Translations under genes and position numbers: made by a program
DNA from: Pyrenochaeta sp. MPI-SDFR-AT-0127
Taxonomy: Eukaryota; Ascomycota; Dothideomycetes; Pleosporales; Cucurbitariaceae
DNA: 64,000 nucleotides
Reading direction: 5' to 3'
Assembly: GCA_020747015.1 (NCBI GenBank)
Contig: JAGTJM010000008.1
Span: 744,001 to 808,000 of the forward strand
In this document: in pieces, positions 53,086-64,000 of the stretch
Layout of the letters: every line of letters starts with the position of its first letter
How positions within the stretch are numbered: the stretch's first letter is position 1
The notes under the pieces: generated by a model
Told to the model about the DNA's origin: nothing
Seen by the model: only the letters and a program-made list of their open reading frames with translations
Databases searched by the model: none

Positions 53086-54959
53086 TTACACCACGATCTC
53101 TGTCATCAAATTGTCCGGCCACTTGGGCTGATCGACGCCATTTCCCCTCGTTCCAACGTTGTACTTCAACTGCACCTTCCCACCCGGATATCGAATTACG
53201 GGCTTGATACATTTTACATCCCTGGCAATCGCACCAGAGTGTCTCTTTTCGAAAAAGTCGGGATTAAACAGAATGTCGGATGAGTGTGTCTTCAACATCT
53301 GCAGGAAGCGAGGCAATGTATACCCCATATTGTGGTAGTGACGGAAGACTTGTCTGCCGTTGCGAGTCCAGACATCTTCCCAAACGTCTTGGGGATAAAC
53401 GCCAACACTGTTGACAAGCCACTGGGAATAGTAATTGAGAGCGACCTCGGAGAGTCAGTTCTGTTTTTTTCAGGAACGGACTGTAGCACTTACATCAACT
53501 TTATACGAGCCACCCTCGGCTCCACGACGTAGTAGAGCATTCAATACTGCAATGACACCAGAAGTACCAGTGCAAAAGTCACTGTTTGGGAAAACTGGGG
53601 TAACCGCCTCGTCATGACCCATGGCTCGGCCGAACTCAATCGACACACCGCAGCAAGCATCCGAGATTTGCTGCCATCCGCTACGATACGACCAGGGCCC
53701 ATTCCAGCCATAGCAATTTTCACGCACCACGATCAAACCCCGCTCGCGATCCTTTGTGAGCTCTAGTAGACCATCTAATGAGAATCCATACTTGTCAAGT
53801 ACGCCCGGTCGATAGCCTTGTACTACCACGTCTGCTTCTCGAACCAGAGCGCGCAGTTTCTCTCGGTCCTCTTCTTTTCGAAAGTCGAGATGAGCATTCC
53901 ACTTACCCCAGCTGAGATCAAGGTGCAATCCCGACATATCGGTGATATGCTCGGCGGTCACCCGCATCACACTCGCTCCAAGCTCGGCTAGCCCACGAGT
54001 GACGGCAGGCGCTGCAATAACGCGTGTCAAATCCACAATCTTGAGCCCCGCAAGCGGTCGCTGTGCAGACGTCTCGGAGACATCAGGCCACCAGCATGCT
54101 CGCTGCCTGCTATTCTTGATATTGTGGATTTCGTAAAGTCCGATGTGGGCATTAGCCTTGCCATGTTCACTGTTCTTGAACTCGTCAGTGGTCCAGCAAA
54201 TAGTTCCAGCCTGCTTGTACACGTCTGAGGCCAGTCGCTGCATCTCCTTGGAGTCGATTTGCGCAAGCTTTTGTTCGTATGGGCCCCACGATTCCTCGTG
54301 TGAGCTGAAATCCTGGTCGTGAGGAAGGCCTATGCTGTCTTGAGTGGGCTCAGGGTTCATCGAGCCGTGAAGATGGAAGTATCGACCGTCTTTGCAACGG
54401 TAAATATTTGTGGCAGACGTGCGATAGACACTGCCGCTTCCGTTGTGCAGGTCGCAATTTTTGAACAATTTGTCATACGCAGCCTTGCCCTTTGGCGAGT
54501 GTGCAGAAGCAAAGCCAATATTCTCACCGTCTGGATCGATACTATTGAGCAAAATGGACATGAAAAACAGTTGAGCATGATCACTTCCAAACTATCAGTG
54601 CAGTACAGTGTGTATATGTAATTTAGAGCTTACGTGTTGATAATGGCTTCCTGAGGCTCCATTCCGTACTTTCTCTTCAAGAGGACATTGATCATAGCAG
54701 CTTCTAAACCTTTCAGAGCGGAAATACTTTCCGCGAACCGCCAGTTGATTGGAATGCTGGGCTGATCACTCCCTTCGAACCGAACACATTTCGCGCTTGC
54801 TTCAATCTCGTTTGGCAACGTTGAAGCGATGAGTGGGTTATTAAGGATGCCTTCGTTAAAGATTTGTTGTGTTTGCTTTGGAATTGAGTACGATGCCGCC
54901 TTGCCATTTACATTATTTGCGCCGTTCGTGTGCACGTTCGTACTGCTGCTGGCTGCCAT
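53086..54959 (-). CDS. type III CoA-transferase (CaiB/BaiF family)
   Basis: Family III CoA-transferase/racemase, moving CoA between carboxylic acids (or racemising 2-methylacyl-CoA). Three exons: 54634-54959, 53494-54583 and 53086-53445 (introns 50 and 48 bp), 591 aa. N-terminal part: CVRFEGSDQPSIPINWRFAE, SALKGLEAAMINVLLKRKYG. Central: NIYRCKDGRYFHLHGSMNPE. The CaiB signature block begins RPLAGLKIVDLTRVIAAPAV, then LAELGASVMRVTAEHI, WGKWNAHLDFRKEEDREKL, ADVVVQGYRPGVLDKYGFSL, and the probable catalytic Asp in PNSDFCTGTSGVIAVLNAL (about residue 450). The length fits the longer fungal members. It is divergent from the AtuA-like gene with 565 bp between starts, which suggests joint control; the substrate is unknown. 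Confidence 0.9.
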
Positions 54960-55524
54960 GTTTCTTCCTTCTCTTAGTTGCGAAAATTTGAGATTTTTGA
55001 ATTAGAAGTGAGTATGGTTACGTGTTAGGCGCGAAAGGGTTTCAATTAAGCATCCCACACTCACCCTTCGGAAATAGACAAGACAGTCTCGGCTTTTACA
55101 TACTGCCGCAAGACAAACCACAGTGCATGCCTGTTAGGGAAGCTCGGTTTTTTCACTGGTCCACTATTCATGTATCTCCACGCACGGTAGTCAGTTGACA
55201 TTGGTGTGTCACTGGTTCGGCCCTCGGTCGAGTCGTTAAGATCGACTGGAACATTCAGCCAATCAAAACTGAGCAAGCCCCCGCACTTGGACTTGAAGCA
55301 ACAACAGCCAAGACGTGGGATTGAGGCGATACAATTGTTGGGAGTCGGATATGCTTATGCTGGAAACTCGGTAGTTGCTCATTATAGTGCAGCTAGCCAC
55401 GAGTAGATATTGGTGACTCGCTCTCAACATACGACAAATGTTACATTTGTGATGTTTATTCGATCATAAGATTTTACATATTTTACAAGCATCTATCCTG
55501 GATATTGCACCTGAACACCAAGAT
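54960..55524. promoter_or_regulatory. shared divergent promoter, CoA-transferase / AtuA-like gene
   Basis: 565 bp between two starts. A minus-strand frame of about 95 codons (roughly 55061-55350) with a Cys cluster (RLGCCCFKSKCG) and a following GTGAGT is open inside it but has no start or family; I do not treat it as a gene. Confidence 0.5.
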
Positions 55525-57733
55525 ATGCCGTTCTCAGGTTACAGTTCGAGATGGTCTGAGCAGCGCGGCAAGAGGCCCGTTCGGATTGCCAATTGTTCAG
55601 GTTACAAAGGTTGAACGTCCAAATTGTCCTCTTCAAAATCGTTGACATTAATCAAACCACAGCGGATCCGGGATATCATATGCGATACCAAGCCGAGTTA
55701 GGCGATGTAGACTTCATCACAGGCGACTATCTTGCAGAGGTCAACATAGCAGAGAACGCACAGGCACATGCGGCAGGTAATCATCCAGGGTGGGAACAGA
55801 CTGCTTGGGATGGCATTGAGCAATCTATTGATGTGCTGAATGAAAAACGCATCAAAGTCATCGTCAATGGCGGTGCGCATAATCCCAAAGGACTAGCAGA
55901 GAAGGTGCACGAACTCGTAAGAAGCCTTTTGCGATTACTTTTCCACGGAGTGTATGTTGAATCAGCCCACAGATTACGAGCAAAGGTTATAATATGAAAG
56001 TGGCGTACGTGCTCGGCGATAACCTTTTTGAAGAGATGAAGGACATTCGAGAGAAAGGATTACCCCCTCATCTTGATAGCGACAATAATGAAGTCACAGT
56101 CGCAGATCATACCCTTGATTTGCTCGAAGGGGGCGATAAGCCCATCGTCAGTGCAAACGTTTATCTGGGGGCACGAGAGATCATAAAAGGCCTTGAAGCA
56201 GGCGCAGACATCATTATTGCTGGAAGAGTCGCTGATGCAAGCCCGGTACGTGTACCTGGGACTGTTGAAGGGAAATGGCTGACAGGTTTCTCTTTAGGTT
56301 ATTGGAGCAGCGTGGTACTGGCATTCATGGCAAGATACAGATTATGATGAGCTTGCTGGAGCACTCATAGCCGGGCATTTAATTGAGTGCTCTGGCTACG
56401 TTACAGGCTCAAATTTTGCCGGCTTCTATGAGTATCCCTTAGACGACTTGTTCGACATCACTTTCGGTATCGCTGAGGTGGAAAGAGACGGAACCTGTGT
56501 GATTACAAAACATGATTTGAAGAATGGGTTTGTGAATGAGGATACGGTAAAGTGTCAATTCCTGTATGAGCTGCAGGGTAATGTATACTTGAACAGTGAT
56601 GTGAAGGCTATATTAGATGGCGTGCAAGTCAAATCAGAGGGAAAGAACCGGTGTGTATACCCAATCGAGCTGGACCTTGGCGACACTTTACTCATGATAC
56701 TCTCAGGATCCGACTTTGGGGTATCAAAGGCGCACCCCCACCACCAACGACGAAACTTGCCATATTCTACCAAGCTGGCTACGTGTCTGAGATAGTTGTC
56801 AATGCAACAGGCTACGGCACAGCCGAGAAGTTTGATCTATGGGAACGCATGATCAGATTTGGGCTCAAACGCCTCGGGATCCATGATAAATTCGATGTTC
56901 TGGAGTTTCAACGCATCGGCGTACCTGAGCAAAATCCTAGAAGCCAGCTTCGGAGTACTACATATTGTCGGTTGTTTGCTGAAGCCAGTGACTCGAATAT
57001 TAATTTAGGTTTGGCCAGCCTGCTTGGAGAGTTCGCTATGCAGCATTATTCCGGTTTTCACAGCACTGCAGATTTCCGAACCGCTGTGCCAAAACCGTAC
57101 ATCTCATACTATCCTGCAATCTACCCTCAGTCATCCCTAAAAACGTCGGTCAACCTCTTAAGTTCTGAGAAGTCTTCGAATATTTTTCAGACAACTATGA
57201 TTCGAACGACACCGCCCCCGAGGTTCGAGAACTTAACTAAAAGGCAGAGCTATGAGACAAAAGACTCTGCTAATCTCTCTTCCTTTGGACCGACTACACG
57301 AGTACGCCTTGGTGATGTTGTTCTGGCAAGATCCGGCGACAAAGGTGGCAACGCAAACATTGGCTTCTTCATACCCACCGCAATACCATCAGCCTATCCA
57401 TCTTCCTCACCACTTTATGCAGAAACATGGGATTGGCTAAAGTCCTACCTCACAATCTCGAAACTCAAGGAAATGTTCGCAGAAAGCTGGGATGACAGAT
57501 ACTACGTGGAGAGAGTTGAGTTTCCAAATATCTATGCGGTGCATTTTGTGGTCTATGGGGTTTTAGGGCGAGGAGTTAGTGGTAGCAGTCGACTAGATTC
57601 TTTTGCGAAGGGCATGGGTGATTGGCTGAGAGACGTGGAGGTTGATGCACCGACAAAGTTTATTGAAGGAAGACAATGCACGGCGCAGGGCGGGAGGTAC
57701 GTAGTAAACAGGGCTGATAGACATAAGCTTTAG
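55525..57733 (+). CDS. AtuA-like / DUF1446 protein, acyclic terpene utilisation family
   Basis: Member of the DUF1446 family, named after Pseudomonas AtuA from the citronellol/geraniol degradation operon; biochemical function of fungal members is not settled. Five exons: 55525-55600, 55663-55916, 55973-56245, 56298-56650 and 56707-57733; introns 52-62 bp; 660 aa. Family landmarks: RPVRIANCSADPGYHMRYQ, LGDVDFITGDYLAEVNIAEN, RIKVIVNGGAHNPKGLAEKV, ADIIIAGRVADASPVIGAAW, AGHLIECSGYVTGSNFAGFY, GAPPPPTTKLAIFYQAGYVS; the C-terminal domain has RLGDVVLARSGDKGGNANIG and SKLKEMFAESWDDRYYVERV. The first intron's donor is GTTACA, weaker than the others, yet it is the only join restoring the family N-terminus. 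Shares its promoter with the CoA-transferase. Confidence 0.88.
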
Positions 57734-60700
57734 AATGAAACTGCTGGACTCTTGGTGGAATGATCATGCATGTACGCAGAAGATGGACATCGACTATATC
57801 AAATTAGCAGTTGCAACAACCCTAGTAATTTTAAAGCACCTGTTGCTCGTAATTGTCATCTAAACTATGTGTAGCAACAATGAGACAATTGGAATGAGAA
57901 ACTCGCCTAAGAGCTACAATCGCTTTAGCTGATGACATCGCATGACAGGCAGATAGATATCCAAAGAAAGATGCTTCTATACCTGCTAAGCGAGCCTCGA
58001 AATTACCATGACAAGAGAAGACCTCGAAGTAGCTTAATTATCGGCCTTTAGGGCTTCTCGTTAAGCGCGATCAATTTGTAAATATCAAACTCTGTCGCAG
58101 AAGAAGACCGGACCTCTCGAATATTAGTCTCGGTGACGCTGCCGAGCGATGTGCTCCATTGCCAGTATCCTATGGGCAAGTTAACTCTATTGAAGTTACA
58201 CTTCAGCCCTAAAGGTTCGCTGGCCACTTGCAATGTAGTAATTGCAGGGTATCGATGACGGACAAGCTTGGTGCCATAGTGCTGTCTACGCAGATAGACT
58301 GTCAAAGTAAAGAAGTCGAGCGCCAGAGTATCCCAGGAGTGAATTCGGGAAACTCTCTATGTATCGCGCTTCACTGGACTCAATATGATCGTGTCGATTA
58401 TGGTGCAATCCGAGAAATCACTAGTGCTAACAAAGGCAGTCACCATTGGTGAATTGGCAGATGCAAAGGATGGGTCTTCCAGCACCTCGATGACAGCAGA
58501 ACGACGTCGGTGGGACAGAATGATGCCAAAAGCAGCTGACTAACAGATACCGTGGTTTATACAATTTCCCATGTATTCGAATGGCAGGTATGCTACGCGA
58601 TGACGCTGGTGCAGCCTTGAAAAGTTATGGGAACAGCCACGAGCAATGAATCTACTAACGTTTAGGACAAGTTTTTCCAATAGACGAAACGAATATATTG
58701 CAGCGTCCAACAACGTTTGAGCAGAAGGAAACGTGAGAGGTGTATGTTCTATGAGCACATATTGAGGTCTACATAGCATAATGCAGGTCTATAGCCTTAT
58801 ACAATAGCAACAACAGTGAGTACAAGCTCACGTTTGTTGCTATTGCATGTGTGGGCAGTACAAGGAAACTTTCAGGGTTTATGCAGCGTGATATACGGGC
58901 TGAAGTGATCACGACATGATTTACACTATGGAATAGCTAGATACACAACACATAAGGGGTTGAGAAGGTTGCCGCTGGCTATTGATGACGATAGTAGCAA
59001 ATGAAATTGCTTGTTGGTGATTCTCAGTCGACACGATGGCGTGAATCTTCCAAGTTGCGGATGATAGCTGATGACGCAGACTTTGCCTTGTCGCCTCTTG
59101 AGGATGTGTCCCAATTTCCTCTCCCGTGTCACATCCCTATGATGGCGAGAGAGAAGATCTTCATGTGTGGAAGATGCAATTGCTCGGCTGATGACGCCTT
59201 TTTGATGCACGTTTGCACCATATCAATTTCGAATGCGACACAGAACGATCTACTTGGCCTAAATCGCCAATCTGTGAAGGCATTGTCAATGCAAGCTGAA
59301 GTTCCGCAAGCAGTGTCGATGGCTCAGGAGATTCATTGTTCCATAGTCAATAGCGCGGCCAGGTCTACCCAGCAGCAGCCTTGCTCGCAGGATCCATGGA
59401 CCACACTGCCGGCATTCCCGCTGCATATTCCAGAGCACGATCTTTTTAGCCGGCCGATCTTTCTTTTGGGAATGTTGTGGAAATGGGAGGTCGGCCTGCT
59501 CAGTCGAGGCTATCAGCGAACAGGTCTCGTTGCTGCAAAAGGGAGAATGGTGTCGGTCCAGACACAGTGTTCGCTCAGTCCGAGAGGACGTCGTGACAGA
59601 ATCGATGCGCCTCTCTACTATGCAATGTGCTCGAAGGGGTTAAAGTAAATCACCTCATGCAGAGGCTGAATGACTCGGATAGCCTGGGGGAGGGGCTGGG
59701 TGTAATGAGAATCACAGAGGTCGCCGATGGCCCGACGTCCTCTCAGCTCCTTTGGATACAGGTGGATATATTTGGCGGGACCATGGTCACTCGACACATG
59801 GACTTAGGGCTCAGACGAGCTATTACCCAATTTCGCTCCTTGTTCAGCAAAAGCAAACTCCCCCCACACTTTCGGGGAGGGCGCGCAAACAAGCAGCCAG
59901 GCGAAGGGCCGTGAGCATCTAAGTTGCGGGTGCTAGTTGAGGCTGGCAGATGGTACCTGAAGCCATTGTCGGTAGGCGAGGTTGGAGGTGCATTTCGACA
60001 TTGGTGTGCAACATGGCAACATGGCAGCATGGCAACAGGACAATGATGGCGTCAGTTGGTTGTGGTCGCGACAGGCCGAAGATGCTGGTCTATTGCCTGC
60101 ACACACGGCGCGCCGCAGGGCCCAGCGGTGAGGTTGCGGCGTGGATATCTCCATAGAAAAGCCCCCGGTGGTGGTTTGCTGTGGGCCCTGTGCGGTGTGG
60201 GAGCTAAGCCTTTCATTGGGCGCGCCAAGCGTGCCAACCGAACGGGCTCGATATCGTCATCGCAAGTCTCAATTGCGCGACCGTTTAGCCATCACACCCA
60301 TCGGTACCAGACGATCAGACGCCCACAGACGGCGGCCTTCGCTCTGACGCCCAAGGCAAGGGGACGAACAGGCGCATGGGACTCTCACCCCGGCGCTCGC
60401 TCATCGACGCTCTTCTCCACGCGCCCGTCGCGAGCCAGGTCAAATCAGTGCAATCGCACTTTTGCCCGTCCGTCGAGCCGTCATGGTCTAGTTGGCCACG
60501 GCACTGCAGAAAGGTACTGCTCTGGTAGATGCGCCAATCGCTCGACCAGCAACCCCAGCAAACCCCAGCCCTCCCGCGCAATCTTCCGGCGCCCCCCAAG
60601 AAGCCTTTTTCTCTGGCCCCTCCAGATCCAGGCTTCCCAAGTCTGCGCTGCCTTCAGCCCAGCCTGCCAAACGTCTTGTCCTTCGGCTTGCCAATACCGG

Positions 60701-61185
60701 GCTCTTCTGGTCGAGCCAAGCACGTCATGAACGGGCGCTTTGCAGTCATGTAGACACGGCGACGTGATTGCACAGATTCCCGAACTTGCACACTTTGCCC
60801 ACGCCAAGCTTAAGCCTGCCGCGTTGATGAGCGCCGCTTTCTTAGGATTGCACCGAGCCATAGCGTATGCGGCCGTCGCCCCGACCTGGATCTGGAACCT
60901 TGCACTGCCTATGGTCGACAGACATGGACGCTTTAGTCGCAATATCTCCACGGCACCTCAGCGTTCCATTTTGATATAAGGTTGTGCTTGTCCTCGCTGT
61001 AGCCCAGGTTCTTGGAACACGACCCAAGATTGCTTCGCCTTCCACCTCATTTGTCCCGCCGCTTACACCTCAGTTGGACAAGCATCGTGGCACTTGACAA
61101 CGTGCCTCAGCTTTCCTTGACTTCTTGTCCTGCACAAGCCTTCCGATAAGCAGAGTCAAAGCCGCCGCTGAGCCCATTTGCCAAC
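57734..61185. other. 3.5-kb intergenic stretch, AT-rich left part and GC-rich right part
   Basis: Left part (57.7-59.0 kb): possible decayed gene listed separately. Middle: a plus-strand frame 59001-59648 (215 codons) without family traits. Right part (59.9-61.1 kb): GC-rich, with overlapping Arg/Pro/Ala-rich frames on both strands that look like chance frames, and a short ACATGGCA-type repeat at about 60011-60037. The last 150 bp are the upstream region of the sulfate permease. Confidence 0.45.
58048..58779 (-). pseudogene. possible decayed protein gene, unidentified
   Basis: From 58779 one minus-strand frame runs MLCRPQYVLIEHTPL ... HRVAYLPFEYMGNCINHG, meets one TAG, continues as AAFGIILSHRRRSAVIEVLE and FVSTSDFSDCTIIDTIILSP, meets another TAG, and goes on; a further frame shift is needed to reach IGYWQWSTSLGSVTETNI and YKLIALNEKP. 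Composition is protein-like, and both TAGs could be former CAG codons. No family recognised, so this may also be chance. Confidence 0.3.
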
Positions 61186-63685
61186 ATGGCAGCAATTGGC
61201 CGTGGTGCAGCCAAGGTCCTCGGGATCAACCTTGACTACCGCAAGGAGCCCGAGGCCTCGGGCGCTGCGTCCATCTCCTCCGTCGAGACCTGTGAGTATC
61301 GCCGTACACGTTTCGCAAAAAGAACCGCAGCACTGACCATGCACAGACGTCGAGCATGAACCCACGGCAAAGGAATACTTCTCCAAGTTCAAACCCTCTG
61401 GACATGCCACGAAGCGTTACATCAAGAGTCTTTTTCCCTTCTGGAACTGGATCTTCCATTACAATTTGACATGGCTTTTCGGCGATGTCATTGCCGGCGT
61501 CACCGTCGGCTTCGTCGTCATCCCGCAAGGTATGGCATATGCTCTTTTGGCCAAGTTGCCGCCTGAGTACGGCCTGTACACCAGCTTTGTCGGTTTCATC
61601 TTGTACTGGGCTTTTGCGACGTCAAAGGACATCACCATCGGAACCGTTGCGGTCATGAGTACTATTGTGGGCAACATCGTCATCAAAATTCAAAAGCATT
61701 CGCCTCACCTCCAGGCTGTCGACATTGCCAGAGCCCTCTCTGTCATTGCTGGCTCCGTCCTGCTTGCCATTGGTCTTTTCCGACTCGGCAGAATTGTCGA
61801 GCTCATCCCTCTCGTCGCCATCACCTCTTTCATGACTGGTGCCGCCATCAGCATTGGTGCGGGCCAAGTTCCTGCACTTATGGGCATCTCTGGCGTCAAT
61901 AACCGCGGGCCAACCTACCAAGTCATCATCGACACGCTCAAGGGCCTACCACGGACCAAGTTGGATGCGGCTATGGGACTGTCTGCGTTGTTCTTGCTGT
62001 ACGCCATTCGCATCTTTTGCAGCTTCATGACCAAGAAGCAACCATCCAAGAAGAAGATGTGGTTTTTCGTATGCATTTCCCCTCCCCACTATTTGACTGA
62101 ACACTAACTTTTCCCTCTCCAGCTCAGCACCCTGCGCATGGCCTTCGTCATCTTGCTGTACATCTTAATCAGTTGGCTCGCCAACAGAAACATCAAAGGG
62201 CTCCACAATCCCAAGAATGACCTTAAGAAGGCGAAGTTCAAGATCTTGGGCAAGGTTCCTCGTGGTTTCCAGCACGCCGGTGCCCCCAAGATGGATACCG
62301 AGCTCCTCTCTGCCATTGCGCCTGATCTCCCCGTCACAATCATTGTGTTGATCCTCGAGCACATTGCCATCTCCAAGTCGTTCGGCCGCATCAACAACTA
62401 CGTCATTAACCCATCTCAAGAATTGGTTGCTGTCGGTTTCACCAATGTCCTCGGACCATTCTTGGGTGCTTACCCTGCTACTGGATCCTTTTCTCGCACT
62501 GCTATCAAGTCCAAGGCAGGTGTCCGCACCCCGCTTGCTGGTATCTTTACTGCGATCATTGTCCTCCTGGCCCTGTATGCCTTGACAGCTGTCTTTTTCT
62601 ACATTCCAATGGCCACCCTTGCAGCCATCATCATCCACGCTGTTGGAGATCTCATCACCCCTCCCAACGTGGTGTATCAGTTCTGGGAGACCAGCCCTCT
62701 CGAGGTGGTTATCTTCTTTGCAGGTGTCTTCGTTACCATCTTCACCAACATTGAGAATGGCATTTACGTCACCATTGCGGCTTCGTTTGCTTTGTTGCTT
62801 TGGCGCCAACTCTTTACCCACGGTGCTCTCCTCGGAAAGGTCAAGGTCTACAGCGCAACGCCAGATGCAGTCACCCGGAAGCAGGAAGGCCATTACGCTC
62901 CTAGTGCCGAGACTTCCGCTCGTGAGGCTTTCCTTCCCATCAACCGCAAGGATGGGTCCAATCCTCTCATCGACATCGAGTCTCCGTATCCTGGTATTCT
63001 CATTTATCGCTTTACTGAGGGATTCACCTATCTCAACCAACAGGGTTACATGGACGAACTTGTGCATTATGCACAGACCATTGCCCGTCCTACTACCCTC
63101 GATCGCTATGCTAGACTTGGTGATCGTCCGTGGAACGACCCTGGTCCACGCCGTGGAAAGCCTATCAACACGGAGGACAATCGGCCCATTCTTCGTGCTA
63201 TCATCTTAGACTTCAGTGCTGTCAACAACGTAGATGTCACCTCCATCCAAGGTCTTATCGACGTTCGTGCCCAGCTCGACCGCTATGCTGCCCCTGAGAG
63301 TGTCGAGTGGCACTTCGCTTCCATCAACAGCCGATGGACCAAGCGTGCCCTAACGACCGCTGGCTTTGGCTACATTGATCGTGAACGTTTCGCCTCGCGG
63401 CAACACTGGAATCCAGTCTACAGCTTCGCTCCTCTCGACAACAACGTTTCCTCCAAGATTCACGACCCAGAAGCCCAGGATGAAATCAACGCTGCTGATG
63501 GCCACAAGGGCTTACCTTCTGGAAAGCTCACTACTGTCCACGGTCAGAACAGACCATTCTTCCACATTGATGTGCCCGCTGCTGTTGACAGTGCCATCTC
63601 TGGCGTAAACACAAAGCTTTCGCACGTTAGCTTGGGTAGTTCACAAGAAGTGGGACAGGCGGAGTTGTCAACGAAACACGAGTAG
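61186..63685 (+). CDS. sulfate permease, SulP family
   Basis: Plasma-membrane sulfate:proton symporter of the SulP family (fungal SUL1/SUL2, CYS-14/sB type), start of sulfur assimilation. Three exons: 61186-61291, 61347-62068 and 62123-63685 (introns 55 and 54 bp), 796 aa. It starts MAAIGRGAAKVLGINLDYRK. The membrane domain shows the SulP signature VTVGFVVIPQGMAYALLAKL-PPEYGLYTSFVG, TIGTVAVMSTIVGNIV, SFMTGAAISIGAGQVPALMG, AIAPDLPVTIIVLILEHIAI, LGPFLGAYPATGSFSRTAIK and several further hydrophobic segments. A C-terminal STAS domain follows (LRAIILDFSAVNNVDVTSIQ). The tail is Gly/Ser/His-rich. Expression is probably under sulfur control in such families, but I did not identify a regulator site. 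Confidence 0.94.
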
Positions 63686-64000
63686 GTGGGGGCCTGAATG
63701 GACTGTAATATCTGATTGTTGTCTTGTTTGCTATATCATATAGATACCTCGCGCCCTAGGCGTCTCGTAATTCATGGAGTTTGATCACTATTACTATTCC
63801 TGACGGTCTTGTCTTGTTGCCAGCCCAGAGGGCTGTAAAAACCCCAAGACCATGCCGATATTCAGTCCGATGAGTATTTTTTGGGTCCATGGGCAGAATT
63901 TTGAACGGGTTCTGTCCTGCCCATGTTTCTGTACGCACCACCCACTTGGGCTTGAAAATCACAAGCCGCAAAACCAGCCAATCATTTCTCTATCTCCCGA
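63686..64000. other. 3' flank of the sulfate permease
   Basis: 315 bp to the window edge; presumed 3' UTR and intergenic DNA. A 71-codon minus-strand frame (63756-63971) has no support. Confidence 0.45.

Noticed and set aside
55061..55350. Minus-strand frame with a cysteine cluster in the shared promoter
   Set aside because: No start codon context, no family match and no acceptor that would join it to the CoA-transferase gene.
59001..59648. 215-codon plus-strand frame
   Set aside because: No family traits, no signal or domain and no splicing partner; could be real but unsupported.
60056..60951. Overlapping long frames on both strands (60056-60730 +, 60481-60951 -)
   Set aside because: Low-complexity Arg/Pro/Ala composition in GC-rich DNA, mutual overlap, no recognised motif.

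Overview
The window is nuclear DNA of a filamentous ascomycete, most likely a dothideomycete of the Pleosporales type. The grounds are short introns of about 48-175 bp with GT/AG ends and CTAAC-like branch points, fungal-specific families (Dit1/PvcA isocyanide synthase, AA9 LPMO, fungal hybrid histidine kinase, Dsk2, Cdc20, Dia2/Pof3, Nup2, SulP permease), and one clear trace of repeat-induced point mutation (RIP). The order-level guess rests on the general look of the RPB2 protein and is inference. I recognise 24 protein genes. Exon joins were read by hand; for every gene except the GNAT gene at 51,928 and the truncated RPB2 the joined length is a multiple of three. I found no tRNA, rRNA, CRISPR array or intact transposon.

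Layout. 1-15.2 kb is mostly housekeeping: the 5' half of RPB2 (-), a HeLo-like/FHA protein (+), a quinone oxidoreductase (-), the ubiquilin DSK2 (+), a kelch-BTB protein (-), CDC20 (+) and a TPR/F-box/LRR protein of Dia2/Pof3 type (-). 15.8-26.8 kb is looser and accessory in character: an alpha/beta hydrolase, a hybrid histidine kinase and a stand-alone isocyanide synthase, all on the minus strand, then a gene-poor 2.7 kb and an AA9 LPMO (+). 27.5-42.6 kb is again fairly dense: an SPRY protein with PPxY motifs, mitochondrial D-lactate dehydrogenase, a low-complexity protein of unknown function, a cupin, the FG nucleoporin NUP2, a small secreted protein and an MBL-fold-like protein. 43-61 kb is accessory and repeat-bearing: an amidohydrolase followed by a RIP-mutated partial copy of its own second exon, a diverged two-copy repeat, a secreted cell-wall-like protein with a 33-bp coding minisatellite, a frame-disrupted GNAT acetyltransferase, and a divergent pair coding a type III CoA-transferase and an AtuA-like (DUF1446) protein. 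The window closes with a sulfate permease (61.2-63.7 kb).

How genes may work together. The AtuA-like and CaiB/BaiF genes share one 565-bp promoter region and fit a small acyl-CoA catabolic module. The isocyanide synthase lies about 0.8 kb upstream of the sensor kinase on the same strand, with no P450, dioxygenase or transporter beside it, so it looks like an orphan of the Dit1/PvcA family. The most unusual items for follow-up are that orphan isocyanide synthase, the RIP scar beside the amidohydrolase, the HeLo-like/FHA fusion, and the AtuA/CoA-transferase pair.
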